From Pedomonas sp051304405 (lineage in GTDB: Bacteria > Pseudomonadota > Alphaproteobacteria > Sphingomonadales > Sphingomonadaceae): a stretch of DNA of 64,000 bases. The stretch is from NCBI RefSeq assembly GCF_051304405.1, contig NZ_JBPPGG010000002.1, positions 372,001-436,000 of the forward strand. The letters are read 5' to 3'. Below the pieces are notes generated by a model. It did no database searches, had not been told where the DNA came from, and was given only the letters and a program-made list of their open reading frames with translations. The translations under genes and the position numbers were made by a program. Positions within the stretch are counted from its first letter, which is position 1, and each line of letters starts with the position of its first letter. Below, one piece after another: positions 17,812 through 27,268 of the stretch.

Positions 17812-18966
17812 ATGACCGAGCGTACTTCCACAGAACCGGGCACAGGGCCGAACAGCGGATCGGGCACGAAGGAACCAGCAGGGAAAATCCGGGACTCTGT
17901 CGATCCAGCCAGGCCCGCATCCAGCCCGGACGATGCCACCACTGACGATCACCGGACCGCGTGGTCCGGGTCGGCCTGGACCCGCCGCGCGGTGGCGGGC
18001 GGGCTCTTGGCTGCCGTCGCCGGGGGCGCCGTGTTCGCCTTGCGGCCCGGGGCCCTTCCCAGGACGCGCGATGGCGGAACCGTGCCCCTGGCCCCGCCAC
18101 AGCCGGAACCGGCGGAGGCACTGCCGGACGCGTTGCCGGACGCGTTGCCAGCCGAGCCGCTTCCCGATGAGATGGCGCGCGTCGTGCCGGAGGCAAGCGT
18201 CGCCGGGCAACCCGCGCCCCAGCCCCCCGCCGTGGCAGAGCAGCCGGACGGGCGGCCGCAGATCGCCATCGTGATCGATGACCTCGGCCTGAAGCAGGCG
18301 GAGACCCGCCGCGCCATCGCTCTGCCGGGCCCGCTGACGCTGGCGTTCCTGCCCTATGGCGAGGCCCTGTCCAGCCACACGCACGGCGCACGGGCGCGGG
18401 GGCACGAGGTGATCGTCCACCTGCCGATGGATCCGGGCGCACGGGCCAACCCGGGCCCGCAAGCCCTGCGGCTGGGCCTCGACCCGGCCGAGATGGAGCG
18501 GCGCCTCGCCTGGAACCTGGCGCAGGTGCCAGGGCACGCAGGCGTCAACAACCACATGGGCAGCGCGCTCACCGAGAACGCAGCGGCCATGTCGCTGGTG
18601 CTGGAACGGCTGAAACAGGACGGCGGCTATTTCCTCGACTCCCGCACCACCGCACGCTCCGCCGCCCGGGAGATCGCCGCCCGGATCGGACTGCCCTACG
18701 CGGAGCGGGACGTGTTCCTCGACAACGATCTGGCTGCCACCGCCATCGAAAGACAACTGGCGGAAACAGAAACACTGGCACGCCGCTACGGCACCGCCAT
18801 CGCCATCGGCCACCCGCACGCACAAACCCTCTCCGTGCTCGAAACCTGGCTGCAACAGGCAGACGCAAAGGGCTTCGACGTGGTCCCGGTCAGCACCATC
18901 ATCGCCACGCGCGGCTCACCCCTGTGGCGGCTGGCCCGCGACCGCAAGGGCCGGGCGGGGAGTTAG
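17812..18966 (+). CDS. divergent polysaccharide deacetylase (YibQ/DUF610) family protein
   Basis: 384 residues from the ATG at 17812; an in-frame TTG at 17752 would add 20 residues but falls in the likely promoter. The N terminus is polar, then one membrane segment (about residues 60-80), a Pro/Ala/Glu-rich linker (about 85-150) and the globular domain (about 155-375). It has the family features QIAIVIDDLG (Asp pair), LPMDPG, NNHMGS (metal-type His), FLDSRTTA, and AIGHPHAQT. The fold is a NodB-like deacetylase; the natural substrate is unknown. Probably membrane-anchored with the domain in the periplasm. Confidence 0.85.
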   Translation: MTERTSTEPGTGPNSGSGTKEPAGKIRDSVDPARPASSPDDATTDDHRTAWSGSAWTRRAVAGGLLAAVAGGAVFALRPGALPRTRDGGTVPLAPPQPEPAEALPDALPDALPAEPLPDEMARVVPEASVAGQPAPQPPAVAEQPDGRPQIAIVIDDLGLKQAETRRAIALPGPLTLAFLPYGEALSSHTHGARARGHEVIVHLPMDPGARANPGPQALRLGLDPAEMERRLAWNLAQVPGHAGVNNHMGSALTENAAAMSLVLERLKQDGGYFLDSRTTARSAAREIAARIGLPYAERDVFLDNDLAATAIERQLAETETLARRYGTAIAIGHPHAQTLSVLETWLQQADAKGFDVVPVSTIIATRGSPLWRLARDRKGRAGS

Positions 18967-19011
18967 AGATTATCTCTTTGGTTTTGAATCTCTTTGGTTT
19001 TTAGGGTTTTT

Positions 19012-19226
19012 GCAGGAGGGTCGCGGACCCTCCTGCACCTCCCATTCGTTTCAGGGGCGTGCGCCTGATGAAGGGCGCGGCCCTTTTCTTTGACAGATTC
19101 ATTGGGACGTGCGTGTGGTGACGGGCGCGGCCCAGTTCTTTGCTGAATTCATTGGGACGCGCGGGTGATGACGGGCGCGGTCCGATAAACGAAAAGGGGG
19201 TGCAGGGGGATTATAGATCCCCCTGC
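19012..19226. repeat. paired palindromes flanking tandem repeats (REPIN-like element 2)
   Basis: Two perfect palindromes: 19012-19036 (11-bp arms, GCAGGAGGGTC then 3 bases) and 19202-19226 (10-bp arms, GCAGGGGGAT then 5 bases). Their inner flanks are inverted repeats of each other: ACCTCCCATTCGTTT after the first, AAACGAAAAGGGGGT before the second. The whole lies between the convergent ends of the YibQ-like gene and trpE; each palindrome also sits where a terminator would. Three 50-bp tandem units fill the middle. Confidence 0.8.
19041..19190. repeat. three 50-bp imperfect tandem repeats
   Basis: Exact 50-base period: units 19041-19090, 19091-19140 and 19141-19190. Units 2 and 3 share ATTCATTGGGACG and GTGATGACGGGCGCGG-type segments; unit 1 is more diverged but keeps GGGCGCGG at the same offset. 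No gene is encoded. Confidence 0.88.
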
Positions 19227-19249
19227 GAAAAAGACAGAAACTCAAACGA

Positions 19250-20764
19250 TCAGGGCTGGTTGCCCTGGGCCTCGCGGGCGAGCCGCACCGCTTCGCGGGC
19301 TGCGGCGAACAGGGCGCCGGCCTTGGCTTCGCATTCGCGTTGTTCGTAGGCCGGGTTGCTGTCGGCGACGATGCCCGCGCCGGACTGCACGTGCATCACG
19401 CCGTCCTTGACGATGGCGGTGCGCAGTACGATGCAGCTGTCCATGGAGCCGTCCGCCGAGAAGTAGCCGACGCCGCCTGCGTAGGCGCCGCGGGCTTCCG
19501 GTTCCAGTTCGTTGATGATCTCCATGGCGCGGATCTTGGGCGCGCCGCTGACCGTGCCGGCCGGGAACCCTGCCATGAGGGCATCGACCGCGTCATAGCG
19601 GGCGTCGAGGCGGCCGCGCACGTTGGAGACGATGTGCATGACGTGGCTGTACATCTCGACGAAGAAGCGGTCCGTCACCTTCACCGTGCCGGGGGTGGAG
19701 ACGCGGCCCACGTCGTTGCGGCCGAGGTCCAGCAGCATGAGGTGTTCGGAGAGTTCCTTCGGATCGGCCAGCAGGCTTTCGCGGTTGGATTCGTCCTCCT
19801 CGGCGGTGCGGCCGCGGGGGCGGGTTCCGGCGATGGGGCGGATGGTCACGTCGCCGTCGCGCACCCGCACCAGGATCTCCGGGCTGGAGCCGATGACCGA
19901 GAAGCCGGGCAGGTTGAGGAAATAGAGGAACGGCGAGGGGTTGATGCGCCGCAGCGCCCGGTACAGCTCGAACGGGGGCAGGGTGAAGGGCGAGGAGAAC
20001 CGCTGCGCCAGCACCACCTGGAAGATGTCGCCCGCCGCGATGTACTCCTTCGCCTTCAGCACCATGTCCTGATAGGTGCCGGGGGCGAGATGGGGCGTGA
20101 TGGTGATGTCGGGAATGTCCTCGTCCCGCCGCGCCGTCTCGGGCAGGGGCCTGGCCAGCCGGGCGGCCACGGCCATCAGGCGCTCGACGGCCTGATCGTA
20201 AGCGGTGCGGGCATCGAGCGCGCCCGGGTAGACCGGGGCGATGAAGAACAGGTCGTCCTTCAGGCGGTCAAAGACCAGCAGCACCGTCGGGCGCAGGAAG
20301 AACAGGTCCGGCAGGCCGAGGGGGCTGTCCTTGGGCTCGGGCAGGCGCTCGACGAGGCGCGTGGTCTCGTAGCTCATGTAGCCGACAAGGACGGAGAGGG
20401 CCTTCGGCAGGGCGTCCGGCACATCCATGCGGCAGGAGGCGATGAGCGCGCGCAGCTCGGCGAGGGCATCGCCCGCGCAGGGCTCGAAGCGATCGGGCGC
20501 GTTCAGCGCATCGCGGGCGATCTCCGCGCGATTTCCCCGGGCCCGCCACAGCACGTCCGGCTGCAGGCCGATCATCGAATAGCGGCCGCGCACCGCGCCG
20601 CCTTCGACCGATTCCAGCAGGAAGGACGCCTGATCGTCCAGCCCCACCTTGAGCATGGCGGAAACGGGCGTCTCCATATCCGCCACCCGCCGCATCCAGA
20701 CGCACTGGGGGTGGCCCGCCTCGTAACGGGAGGCGAAGCCGGAAAACTCGGGGAAGATGTCCAC
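19250..20764 (-). CDS. trpE: anthranilate synthase component I
   Basis: Makes anthranilate from chorismate, first committed step of tryptophan synthesis. 504 residues. Feedback-binding LLESVEGG and RYSMIG near the N terminus; chorismate-binding domain with AGDIFQVVLAQRF, RPIAGTRPRG, DLGRNDVGRVS and GTVSGAPKIRAMEI. GTG start, 6 bases after the ppiD stop; the GGAG site overlaps the end of ppiD, so it is cotranscribed with ppiD. A palindrome with a T-rich exit (19202-19226) lies just past its stop. Confidence 0.98.
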   Translation of the reverse strand: MDIFPEFSGFASRYEAGHPQCVWMRRVADMETPVSAMLKVGLDDQASFLLESVEGGAVRGRYSMIGLQPDVLWRARGNRAEIARDALNAPDRFEPCAGDALAELRALIASCRMDVPDALPKALSVLVGYMSYETTRLVERLPEPKDSPLGLPDLFFLRPTVLLVFDRLKDDLFFIAPVYPGALDARTAYDQAVERLMAVAARLARPLPETARRDEDIPDITITPHLAPGTYQDMVLKAKEYIAAGDIFQVVLAQRFSSPFTLPPFELYRALRRINPSPFLYFLNLPGFSVIGSSPEILVRVRDGDVTIRPIAGTRPRGRTAEEDESNRESLLADPKELSEHLMLLDLGRNDVGRVSTPGTVKVTDRFFVEMYSHVMHIVSNVRGRLDARYDAVDALMAGFPAGTVSGAPKIRAMEIINELEPEARGAYAGGVGYFSADGSMDSCIVLRTAIVKDGVMHVQSGAGIVADSNPAYEQRECEAKAGALFAAAREAVRLAREAQGNQP

Positions 20765-20770
20765 GAACAG

Positions 20771-22693
20771 TTACTCCGCGCTACCCGAGAGCAGCTGGCT
20801 GCGCACCTGGCGCAGCGCCGCCTCGTTGATCTTGACGCCCACTTCCGAGCGGATGGCCTGCGCAAAGGCGGAGGCCAGCTCCATCTCCGCCGAGCCCTGG
20901 ATTTCCTGCTGGGTGGCGACCTTCAGCATGATCGCGTCCGCGCCCGGCCGGGTTTCGATGTTTTCCACCTTCACGAGGAAGAAGCCCTGACCGCCCGGCG
21001 CGGGAACCGCCTCCACCTCGCCGAGGCGCACGGAGAACATGGCGCGCACCGGCGGCGGCAGCTGATCGCCGCGCTGCATGGCGTCGATGCGGCGCACGGT
21101 GAGCGGGCGGGCCGGCTCCAGCCCCTGCTTGCGGACCGCCTCATCCAGTGACTGGCCCTTCTTGACCGCCGCGATGATGGCCTCGGCCTCGGCCTTGGCC
21201 TTCTTCAGCATCTGGTCCGCGCGCCAGTTGGCCGTCACCTGATCCTTGATCTCGGCGAGCGGACGCGGGGTCGGCGGGGTGATGCTCTCGATCTGCGCGA
21301 CGTAGTAGACGTCCTTCTCCAGCTCGTGGATCATCGGGTCTTCGTCCTGGCGCATGTCGAACACCTGGCCCAGCATCGCCTTGACCTGCGGCGCCAGCGC
21401 GACCGGCTGGCCGTTCTTGTCCTGCCCGAAGCGGGTAACGCTGGGCACGGTGACGAGCGGCAGGTTGTACGTCTTGCTGATCACGGCGAAATCGTCGCCG
21501 TTCGCCAGCGCGTCCTCGATCTCGCGGCTGAGCTCGTAGAGGCGGTCAATGGCCCGCTCGCGGCGCAGGTTGCGGGTGATCTCGTCCTTCACGGCCTCAA
21601 ACGGGCGGCCTTCCACGCGGGTGATGCCGGTGGTGCGGAACAGGTGCCAGCCGAGTTCGGACTCGACCGGGCTGGTGACCGTGCCCTGCGGCATACCGAA
21701 GGCGGCGGAGGCGGCGGCCTCCGAAGTGTCCTTGGCCAGCTGCTCGCGGGTCAGCTCGCCCAGGCTCAGGTCGCTCTCCTCGAAGCCGCCCACATCGGCG
21801 GCGACCTTGGCGAAGTCCTCGCCCTTCTGGATGCGGTTGTAGGCGGCGCGGGCCGTCGCTTCGTCCGCCAGCAGCAGCTGCTGGATGGCGCGCTTCTCCG
21901 CACCGGCATAGAGGTCCGCGTGGGCGTCGTAATACTGCTTGAGATCAGCCTCGGTCAGCTTGATCGAGGGCTCGATCGCCTCCGGGTTCAGCAGCAGGTA
22001 GCGGAAGCTGCGCATCTCCGGCACGGTGTAGGCGGCGATGTTCTCCTTGTAGAAGGCCTCGAGCGTCTTGTCGTCCGGCGTGCCGATGCTGGCGGCGAAC
22101 TTCTGGGCCGGCACCACGGCAATGGATGCGGTGCGGGCTTCCTGGAGCAGGCGCACATAGGTGTCCACCAGCTTCTCGGGCGCAACCGGGGCGAAGCTCG
22201 CCGTCTTGACGAAGTGGTCGCGGGTCAGCTCCGCCGCCAGCAGACGCTGGTACTCCTGCCGGGTGATGTTGTTCTGCTGGAGGACGCCCTCATAGGTGGG
22301 CTGGTCGAACTGGCCGGCGATCTGGAACGCGGGGTTGGAGCGGATGGCGTTGGTCAGGTTGCGCGGACCGGCGGCCACATTCACTTTCTCGGCGAAGGCC
22401 TCGAAGGCCGACGCGGTGATCAGCAGAGACAGCACCTGACGGTCCGCCCCGGCCTGGATCACGTCCGCGCGGGTCAGCTCCGGCCGCTCGCGCTGCTCCA
22501 GACGGAAGATCCTCTCGAACTGCTGGGTGAAATCCTGAGCGGAAATGGTTTTGTCGCCCACCTTCGCAAGCCGCGCGCCGCCGCCGAGCGAGAAGGGGTC
22601 CTGCACGCTGGTCAGCACAAAGGCCGCCACGAGCAGGGCCAGAAGGCCGACGACGACCCAGGAGGAAAGCGCTTTGCGGATGGATGCGAGCAT
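20771..22693 (-). CDS. PpiD/SurA-N domain peptidylprolyl isomerase
   Basis: 640 residues. One N-terminal membrane anchor (about 11-31), then a SurA-N/PpiD chaperone domain (about 35-180), a parvulin-like rotamase domain in the middle (about 265-365, with WHLFRTTGI), and a C-terminal chaperone-like part. Members help folding of proteins leaving the Sec translocon at the periplasmic face of the inner membrane. It shares a transcript with trpE downstream and is divergent from tpiA. A SurA-like role in outer-membrane protein folding is also possible. Confidence 0.92.
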   Translation of the reverse strand: MLASIRKALSSWVVVGLLALLVAAFVLTSVQDPFSLGGGARLAKVGDKTISAQDFTQQFERIFRLEQRERPELTRADVIQAGADRQVLSLLITASAFEAFAEKVNVAAGPRNLTNAIRSNPAFQIAGQFDQPTYEGVLQQNNITRQEYQRLLAAELTRDHFVKTASFAPVAPEKLVDTYVRLLQEARTASIAVVPAQKFAASIGTPDDKTLEAFYKENIAAYTVPEMRSFRYLLLNPEAIEPSIKLTEADLKQYYDAHADLYAGAEKRAIQQLLLADEATARAAYNRIQKGEDFAKVAADVGGFEESDLSLGELTREQLAKDTSEAAASAAFGMPQGTVTSPVESELGWHLFRTTGITRVEGRPFEAVKDEITRNLRRERAIDRLYELSREIEDALANGDDFAVISKTYNLPLVTVPSVTRFGQDKNGQPVALAPQVKAMLGQVFDMRQDEDPMIHELEKDVYYVAQIESITPPTPRPLAEIKDQVTANWRADQMLKKAKAEAEAIIAAVKKGQSLDEAVRKQGLEPARPLTVRRIDAMQRGDQLPPPVRAMFSVRLGEVEAVPAPGGQGFFLVKVENIETRPGADAIMLKVATQQEIQGSAEMELASAFAQAIRSEVGVKINEAALRQVRSQLLSGSAE

Positions 22694-22823
22694 GGGTTGC
22701 CTGCCACATTAGAAGAGGATCTGAAACGGCCGCGGATCATAGGTATGCGGCGAGGGCACGGCAAGCTTCCTTGAGTCGGTCCGGGTGAAGAAATGTCGAA
22801 CGCGCCGCGGGATGCGATGAGCT

Positions 22824-22853
22824 TTGCCATTCCGGGGGCGCATCTGCTATTCA
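22824..22853 (+). promoter_or_regulatory. candidate promoter of tpiA
   Basis: TTGCCA (22824-22829), 18-base spacer, TATTCA (22848-22853), about 55 bases before the tpiA start, within the 215-base divergent region to ppiD. A sigma-70-like reading by eye only. Confidence 0.35.
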
Positions 22854-22908
22854 GCCGCCGGTTTCCGGGATGGTTCCCGGTTTGACAAGAATTGATGGAG
22901 GGCTGGAC

Positions 22909-23664
<756 letters not shown>

Positions 23665-23771
23665 TCCCGGGTCCGTGGTGACGCGCCGGGTTGCAAATCC
23701 GGCGCGTACGGGTTAACAGCCGTCCGGCACGATGGAGGCGCCGCAATGGGCGCCCGGTGGAGTCTTTCCCG

Positions 23772-24173
23772 ATGATGACCTTTTTGCTCGTCGTCCACAG
23801 TCTGATTGCGGTTGCGCTGGTGACCGTCATTCTGCTTCAGCGTTCCGAGGGTGGTGCCCTCGGGATCGGTGGCGGCGGAGGCGGCCTGGTGTCCGCCCGT
23901 GGTGCGGCCAACCTGCTGACCCGTTCCACGGCGATTCTGGCAACCCTGTTCATTCTGACCTCGATTGCCCTGGCGTTCCTCGCCAAGATCGAGCGGGGAG
24001 GTCCGTCGGAGATCGACCGTCTCTTGCAGCAGGATACGGCGGCAGTCGCGCCGGCGGCTCCGGCCACGCCGGCGGATGCTCCGGCGGCTGCGGCTTCTTC
24101 GGAAACCCCGGCGGCGACGGACGACCCGGCCCAGTCCTTGCCCAGCCTTCCGTCCGTTCCGGTCGGGGACTGA
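23772..24173 (+). CDS. secG: preprotein translocase subunit SecG
   Basis: Accessory subunit of the SecYEG channel in the inner membrane. 133 residues from the first of two adjacent ATGs, with GGTGGAG eight bases upstream. Two membrane helices (about 2-22 and 51-73) flank the conserved cytosolic loop LLQRSEGGALGIGGGGGG. A Pro/Ala-rich tail of about 50 residues follows, common in alphaproteobacterial SecG. Between tpiA and pyrG. Confidence 0.95.
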   Translation: MMTFLLVVHSLIAVALVTVILLQRSEGGALGIGGGGGGLVSARGAANLLTRSTAILATLFILTSIALAFLAKIERGGPSEIDRLLQQDTAAVAPAAPATPADAPAAAASSETPAATDDPAQSLPSLPSVPVGD

Positions 24174-24194
24174 CGCTTACCCCCGGAATTCGAG

Positions 24195-24235
24195 CGCGCC
24201 ACCTAAAAGATTGGGTGGCGCGAATGGTTTTAATT
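24195..24235 (+). terminator. terminator after secG
   Basis: Perfect 9-bp stem CGCGCCACC/GGTGGCGCG (24195-24203 with 24214-24222), then AATGGTTTTAATTT. It closes the secG transcript just before pyrG, and a -10-like TATAGT for pyrG follows at 24240-24245. Confidence 0.75.
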
Positions 24236-24253
24236 TGTCTATAGTGTAGGCCC

Positions 24254-25885
24254 ATGGCGCGGTTCATATTCATCACCGGCGGCGTGGTATCGTCCCTCGG
24301 CAAAGGCCTGATGGCCGCATCGCTTGCAGCCCTGTTGCAAGCGCGCGGTTACAAGGTCCGTCTTCGCAAGTTCGATCCATACCTCAACGTCGATCCAGGG
24401 ACGATGAGTCCCTACCAGCACGGCGAAGTGTATGTGACCGACGATGGCGCCGAGACGGACCTCGACCTCGGGCATTACGAGCGGTTTACCGGCGTGCCGT
24501 CACGCCGGACGGACAACATCACGTCCGGCCGGATCTATTCGGACATTCTGGCCAAGGAGCGCCGCGGCGGCTTCCTCGGCGGTACGGTGCAGGTCATCCC
24601 CCACGTGACCGACGCGATCAAGGAGTTCGCGCTCAACGACGTGGAAGACCTGGACTTCGTGCTGTGCGAGATCGGCGGCACCGTGGGCGACATCGAGAGC
24701 CTGCCGTTCATGGAGGCCATCCGCCAGCTCGGCAACGAGCTGGGCCGGGGCCAGGCGATCTTCGTGCACCTGACCCTGGTGCCCTACATCGCGGCGGCCG
24801 GCGAGCTGAAGACCAAGCCGACCCAGCACTCGGTGAAGGAGCTGCGCGGCATCGGCATCCAGCCGGACGTGCTGGTGTGCCGCTGCGAGCAGCCGCTGCC
24901 GGAGAGCGAGCGGGCCAAGATCGCCCTGTTCTGCAACGTGCGGCCGTCGGCGGTCATTCCGGCGCTCGATGCGTCCAGCATCTATGAAGTGCCGCTCCAG
25001 TACCACGAGGCCGGGCTCGACACCGAAGTGCTGGCGGCGTTCGGCATCACCGACGCGCCCCAGCCGGACCTGACCAAGTGGCAGGACATCGTCCACCGCA
25101 TCCATTATCCCGAGGGTGAGGTCACCATCGGCATCGTCGGCAAGTACACGGGCTTCAAGGACGCCTACAAGTCGCTGTCCGAAGCGCTGGTGCATGGCGG
25201 CATCGCCAACCGGGTGCGGGTCAACATCGAGTGGATCGACGCCGAGCTGTTCGAGAAGGGCGAGGACGTGGTCCTCAGCCTCGAGCCGCTGCACGGCATC
25301 CTCGTGCCGGGCGGCTTCGGCCAGCGCGGCTCCGAGGGCAAGATCGCGGCCGCCCGCTTCGCCCGGGAGCGCAAGGTGCCGTACTTCGGCATCTGCTTCG
25401 GCATGCAGATGGCGGTGATCGAGGGCGCGCGCAATCTGGCCGGGCTTACGGAGGCCTCGTCCACCGAGTTCGGGCCGTGCAAGGACCCGATTGTCGGCCT
25501 GCTGACCGAGTGGGTGCGCGACGGCAAGGTGGAAACCCGCGAGGAGGGCGGCGACCTGGGCGGCACCATGCGGCTCGGCGCCTATCCGGCCAAGCTGGCG
25601 GAGGGCTCCCGCATCGCCGAATGCTACGGCACGACGACGATCAGCGAGCGGCATCGCCACCGCTACGAGGTGAACGTGGCCTATCGCGAGCGGCTGGAGG
25701 CCTGCGGTATGCGCTTTGCCGGCATGTCGCCGGACGGCACCCTGCCGGAGACCATCGAATATCCTGACCATCCGTGGTTCATCGGCGTGCAGTATCACCC
25801 GGAATACAAGTCCAAGCCGTTTGAGCCGCATCCGCTGTTCTCCAGCTTCATCGCGGCGGCGGTGCGGCAGAGCCGGCTGGTGTAA
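24254..25885 (+). CDS. pyrG: CTP synthase
   Basis: Aminates UTP to CTP with glutamine. 543 residues. N-terminal synthetase domain with the P-loop GGVVSSLGKGL and KFDPYLNVDPGTMSPYQHGEV; C-terminal class I amidotransferase domain with GICFGMQ (catalytic Cys) and QYHPEY (His/Glu). The ATG lies about 10 bases after a TATAGT -10-like hexamer, so the transcript may have a very short leader. Confidence 0.98.
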   Translation: MARFIFITGGVVSSLGKGLMAASLAALLQARGYKVRLRKFDPYLNVDPGTMSPYQHGEVYVTDDGAETDLDLGHYERFTGVPSRRTDNITSGRIYSDILAKERRGGFLGGTVQVIPHVTDAIKEFALNDVEDLDFVLCEIGGTVGDIESLPFMEAIRQLGNELGRGQAIFVHLTLVPYIAAAGELKTKPTQHSVKELRGIGIQPDVLVCRCEQPLPESERAKIALFCNVRPSAVIPALDASSIYEVPLQYHEAGLDTEVLAAFGITDAPQPDLTKWQDIVHRIHYPEGEVTIGIVGKYTGFKDAYKSLSEALVHGGIANRVRVNIEWIDAELFEKGEDVVLSLEPLHGILVPGGFGQRGSEGKIAAARFARERKVPYFGICFGMQMAVIEGARNLAGLTEASSTEFGPCKDPIVGLLTEWVRDGKVETREEGGDLGGTMRLGAYPAKLAEGSRIAECYGTTTISERHRHRYEVNVAYRERLEACGMRFAGMSPDGTLPETIEYPDHPWFIGVQYHPEYKSKPFEPHPLFSSFIAAAVRQSRLV

Positions 25886-25916
25886 CCGGCGCGGCGGAAC
25901 GGTCGAGAAAGGAAAA

Positions 25917-25940
25917 GGGCGCCTGCACGGCGCCCTTTTT
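25917..25940 (+). terminator. terminator after pyrG, probably bidirectional
   Basis: Perfect 7-bp stem GGGCGCC/GGCGCCC (25917-25923 with 25929-25935) then TTTTT. On the minus strand the hairpin exits into CCCTTTTCC, so it can also stop transcription from the first PEP-CTERM gene. Confidence 0.9.
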
Positions 25941-25972
25941 CGTTGGCGGAAGCGATCGGGGGAGGTGGCGGC

Positions 25973-26842
25973 TCAGGACCGCCGGCGGCGCAGGCCAAGG
26001 CCCATGGCGGCAAGGCCCGCCCCCAGCAGGGCAACGGCACCCGGCTCCGGTACCGCGCGGGCGGTGACCGTGACGAGCGTTCCGATGCGGCTCAGCACGC
26101 CTTCGCCGGTCCAGATGGTGGCGAGGTCACCGTCGACGCTGATGCCGACGATGTTTTCGAGCGTGGACAGGTCGAACGAGACCACGAAATCGTAGACGTA
26201 TCCGTCGATAATGCCGGTGGTGAAGCGCAGGGCGGAGGTGTTGAGGGTCAGCCTGTCCGGGCAGGCGCCGGTGGCGCCGCTGTCGCCCCAGGTCTCATAG
26301 CCCGGGCATTCCTCGATGGGCACGTTCTGGTTGAGACGGGCATTGAGCGTTTCGGTGAAATCGATGTCGAACGTCCGGTGCAGGGTGGCTTCCGTGCCGA
26401 CAGGGGTCACGGAGGAAATCATGATGTCCGAGACAAGCCGGGTGGACTTGAGCTGCGCTTCGTTGCCCGCGCCGGTGCGGACCGAATAGTTGCCGTGATA
26501 GAAGCTGGCGCCGGTCGCCGCGGGGCCGTTGGTGAGGACGCTGGACTGGGTCAGATTGGTGTCCGCCCCAAGGAAGCTGCGGTTGCCGCCCGTCTGCTCA
26601 GGGGTTCCCCAGCGCACAAAGGCGTAATCACCGGCCGGGTCCTGCCCGTCCGGGAGGGTGGTGCCGGTACCGAAGGCGTTGGATGGCGTCGAACCGGTGG
26701 AATTCCACACCGTGCCGCCCGGGTCCCAGCTGTTGACGATCGTAAACGACCATTCGCTGATCGGCGCGGCCAGCGCCGGACCCGCAAGGGACGCCGAGAC
26801 GAGAACAGCCAGTACGGGGACGAGAGATGTGACTCTGTGCAT
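25973..26842 (-). CDS. PEP-CTERM sorting-domain protein A
   Basis: 289 residues. Signal peptide (MHRVTSL..., cleavage near ALAA), a secreted domain, and a C-terminal PEP-CTERM tag: VPEPG, one membrane helix, then RRRR. Such tags are processed by exosortase, and the proteins go to the cell surface or exopolysaccharide matrix. Shared with its three neighbours: W at the start of the mature part, FVRWGTPE-like segment, RSFLGAD, SFYHGNY, FTETLN, a Cys pair in EECPGY...ACPDRL, and FVVSFD. The family resembles the THxN group of PEP-CTERM proteins (recall), with YHGNY at the THxN place. GGTGG site before the ATG; a sigma-54-type promoter lies 74 bases upstream. Confidence 0.92.
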   Translation of the reverse strand: MHRVTSLVPVLAVLVSASLAGPALAAPISEWSFTIVNSWDPGGTVWNSTGSTPSNAFGTGTTLPDGQDPAGDYAFVRWGTPEQTGGNRSFLGADTNLTQSSVLTNGPAATGASFYHGNYSVRTGAGNEAQLKSTRLVSDIMISSVTPVGTEATLHRTFDIDFTETLNARLNQNVPIEECPGYETWGDSGATGACPDRLTLNTSALRFTTGIIDGYVYDFVVSFDLSTLENIVGISVDGDLATIWTGEGVLSRIGTLVTVTARAVPEPGAVALLGAGLAAMGLGLRRRRS

Positions 26843-26915
26843 GCTACCACCCTTGATGTTGTGATCGGATCCGGGGGCCCGGCGGGTATCCCCGGGGTTG
26901 TCCAACGGATATCCT

Positions 26916-26931
26916 TGCACAGGCCGTGCCA
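26916..26931 (-). promoter_or_regulatory. sigma-54-type -24/-12 promoter of PEP-CTERM A
   Basis: Minus strand reads TGGCACGGCCTGTGCA: -24 element TGGCAC and -12 GC with the diagnostic GG-N10-GC spacing. About 74 bases before the ATG of gene A. The consensus is TGGCACG-N4-TTGCW; one mismatch in the -12 part. Confidence 0.7.
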
Positions 26932-27168
26932 GTTTTCCTTTGGGCAGTAATGCCAGAGGGTTATGAAAGTTACGGAGCCGATGTGTTTGAGTAAATGTAA
27001 AATAAATCGACAATATTGCCTATAAAACGAAATAAGGTTTCGGATACGTCAAGAGAACAATATCGTAATATTGGAGGAATTATAAAGGATCATGGCGGAA
27101 ATATAGTTGTTATTAGAAACGATTTATTTTTATTGGATGCTGCCCTGTCGAGATGTGTTTTTTCAAGA

Positions 27169-27196
27169 CAAAAAAAGAGCGGCTTTTCAGCCGCTC
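27169..27196 (-). terminator. terminator of PEP-CTERM B
   Basis: Perfect 8-bp stem GAGCGGCT/AGCCGCTC (27177-27184 with 27189-27196); on the minus strand it runs into TTTTTTTG. Lies 72 bases past the stop of gene B. Confidence 0.9.
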
Positions 27197-27268
27197 GATA
27201 GAAGGGGCGATGACCGCCCGAATGCTTGTTGCGCCAGTCTTTCGCTGCGCCAGTCTTTCTTTGCGGTG

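Larger units (their letters stand above)
26843..27268. other. AT-rich intergenic region with promoter of PEP-CTERM A and terminator of B
   Basis: 426 bases without a credible gene. 26916-26931 holds a sigma-54-type promoter for gene A; 26990-27165 is markedly AT-rich compared with the rest of the window and could bend or bind an activator or IHF; 27169-27196 is the terminator of gene B. Short open frames here have unlike codon use and no ribosome binding site that persuades. Confidence 0.55.

Noticed and set aside
27016..27201. 61-codon AT-rich frame between PEP-CTERM A and B
   Set aside because: No known domain; its end runs through the terminator of gene B, and the region is better explained as regulatory.
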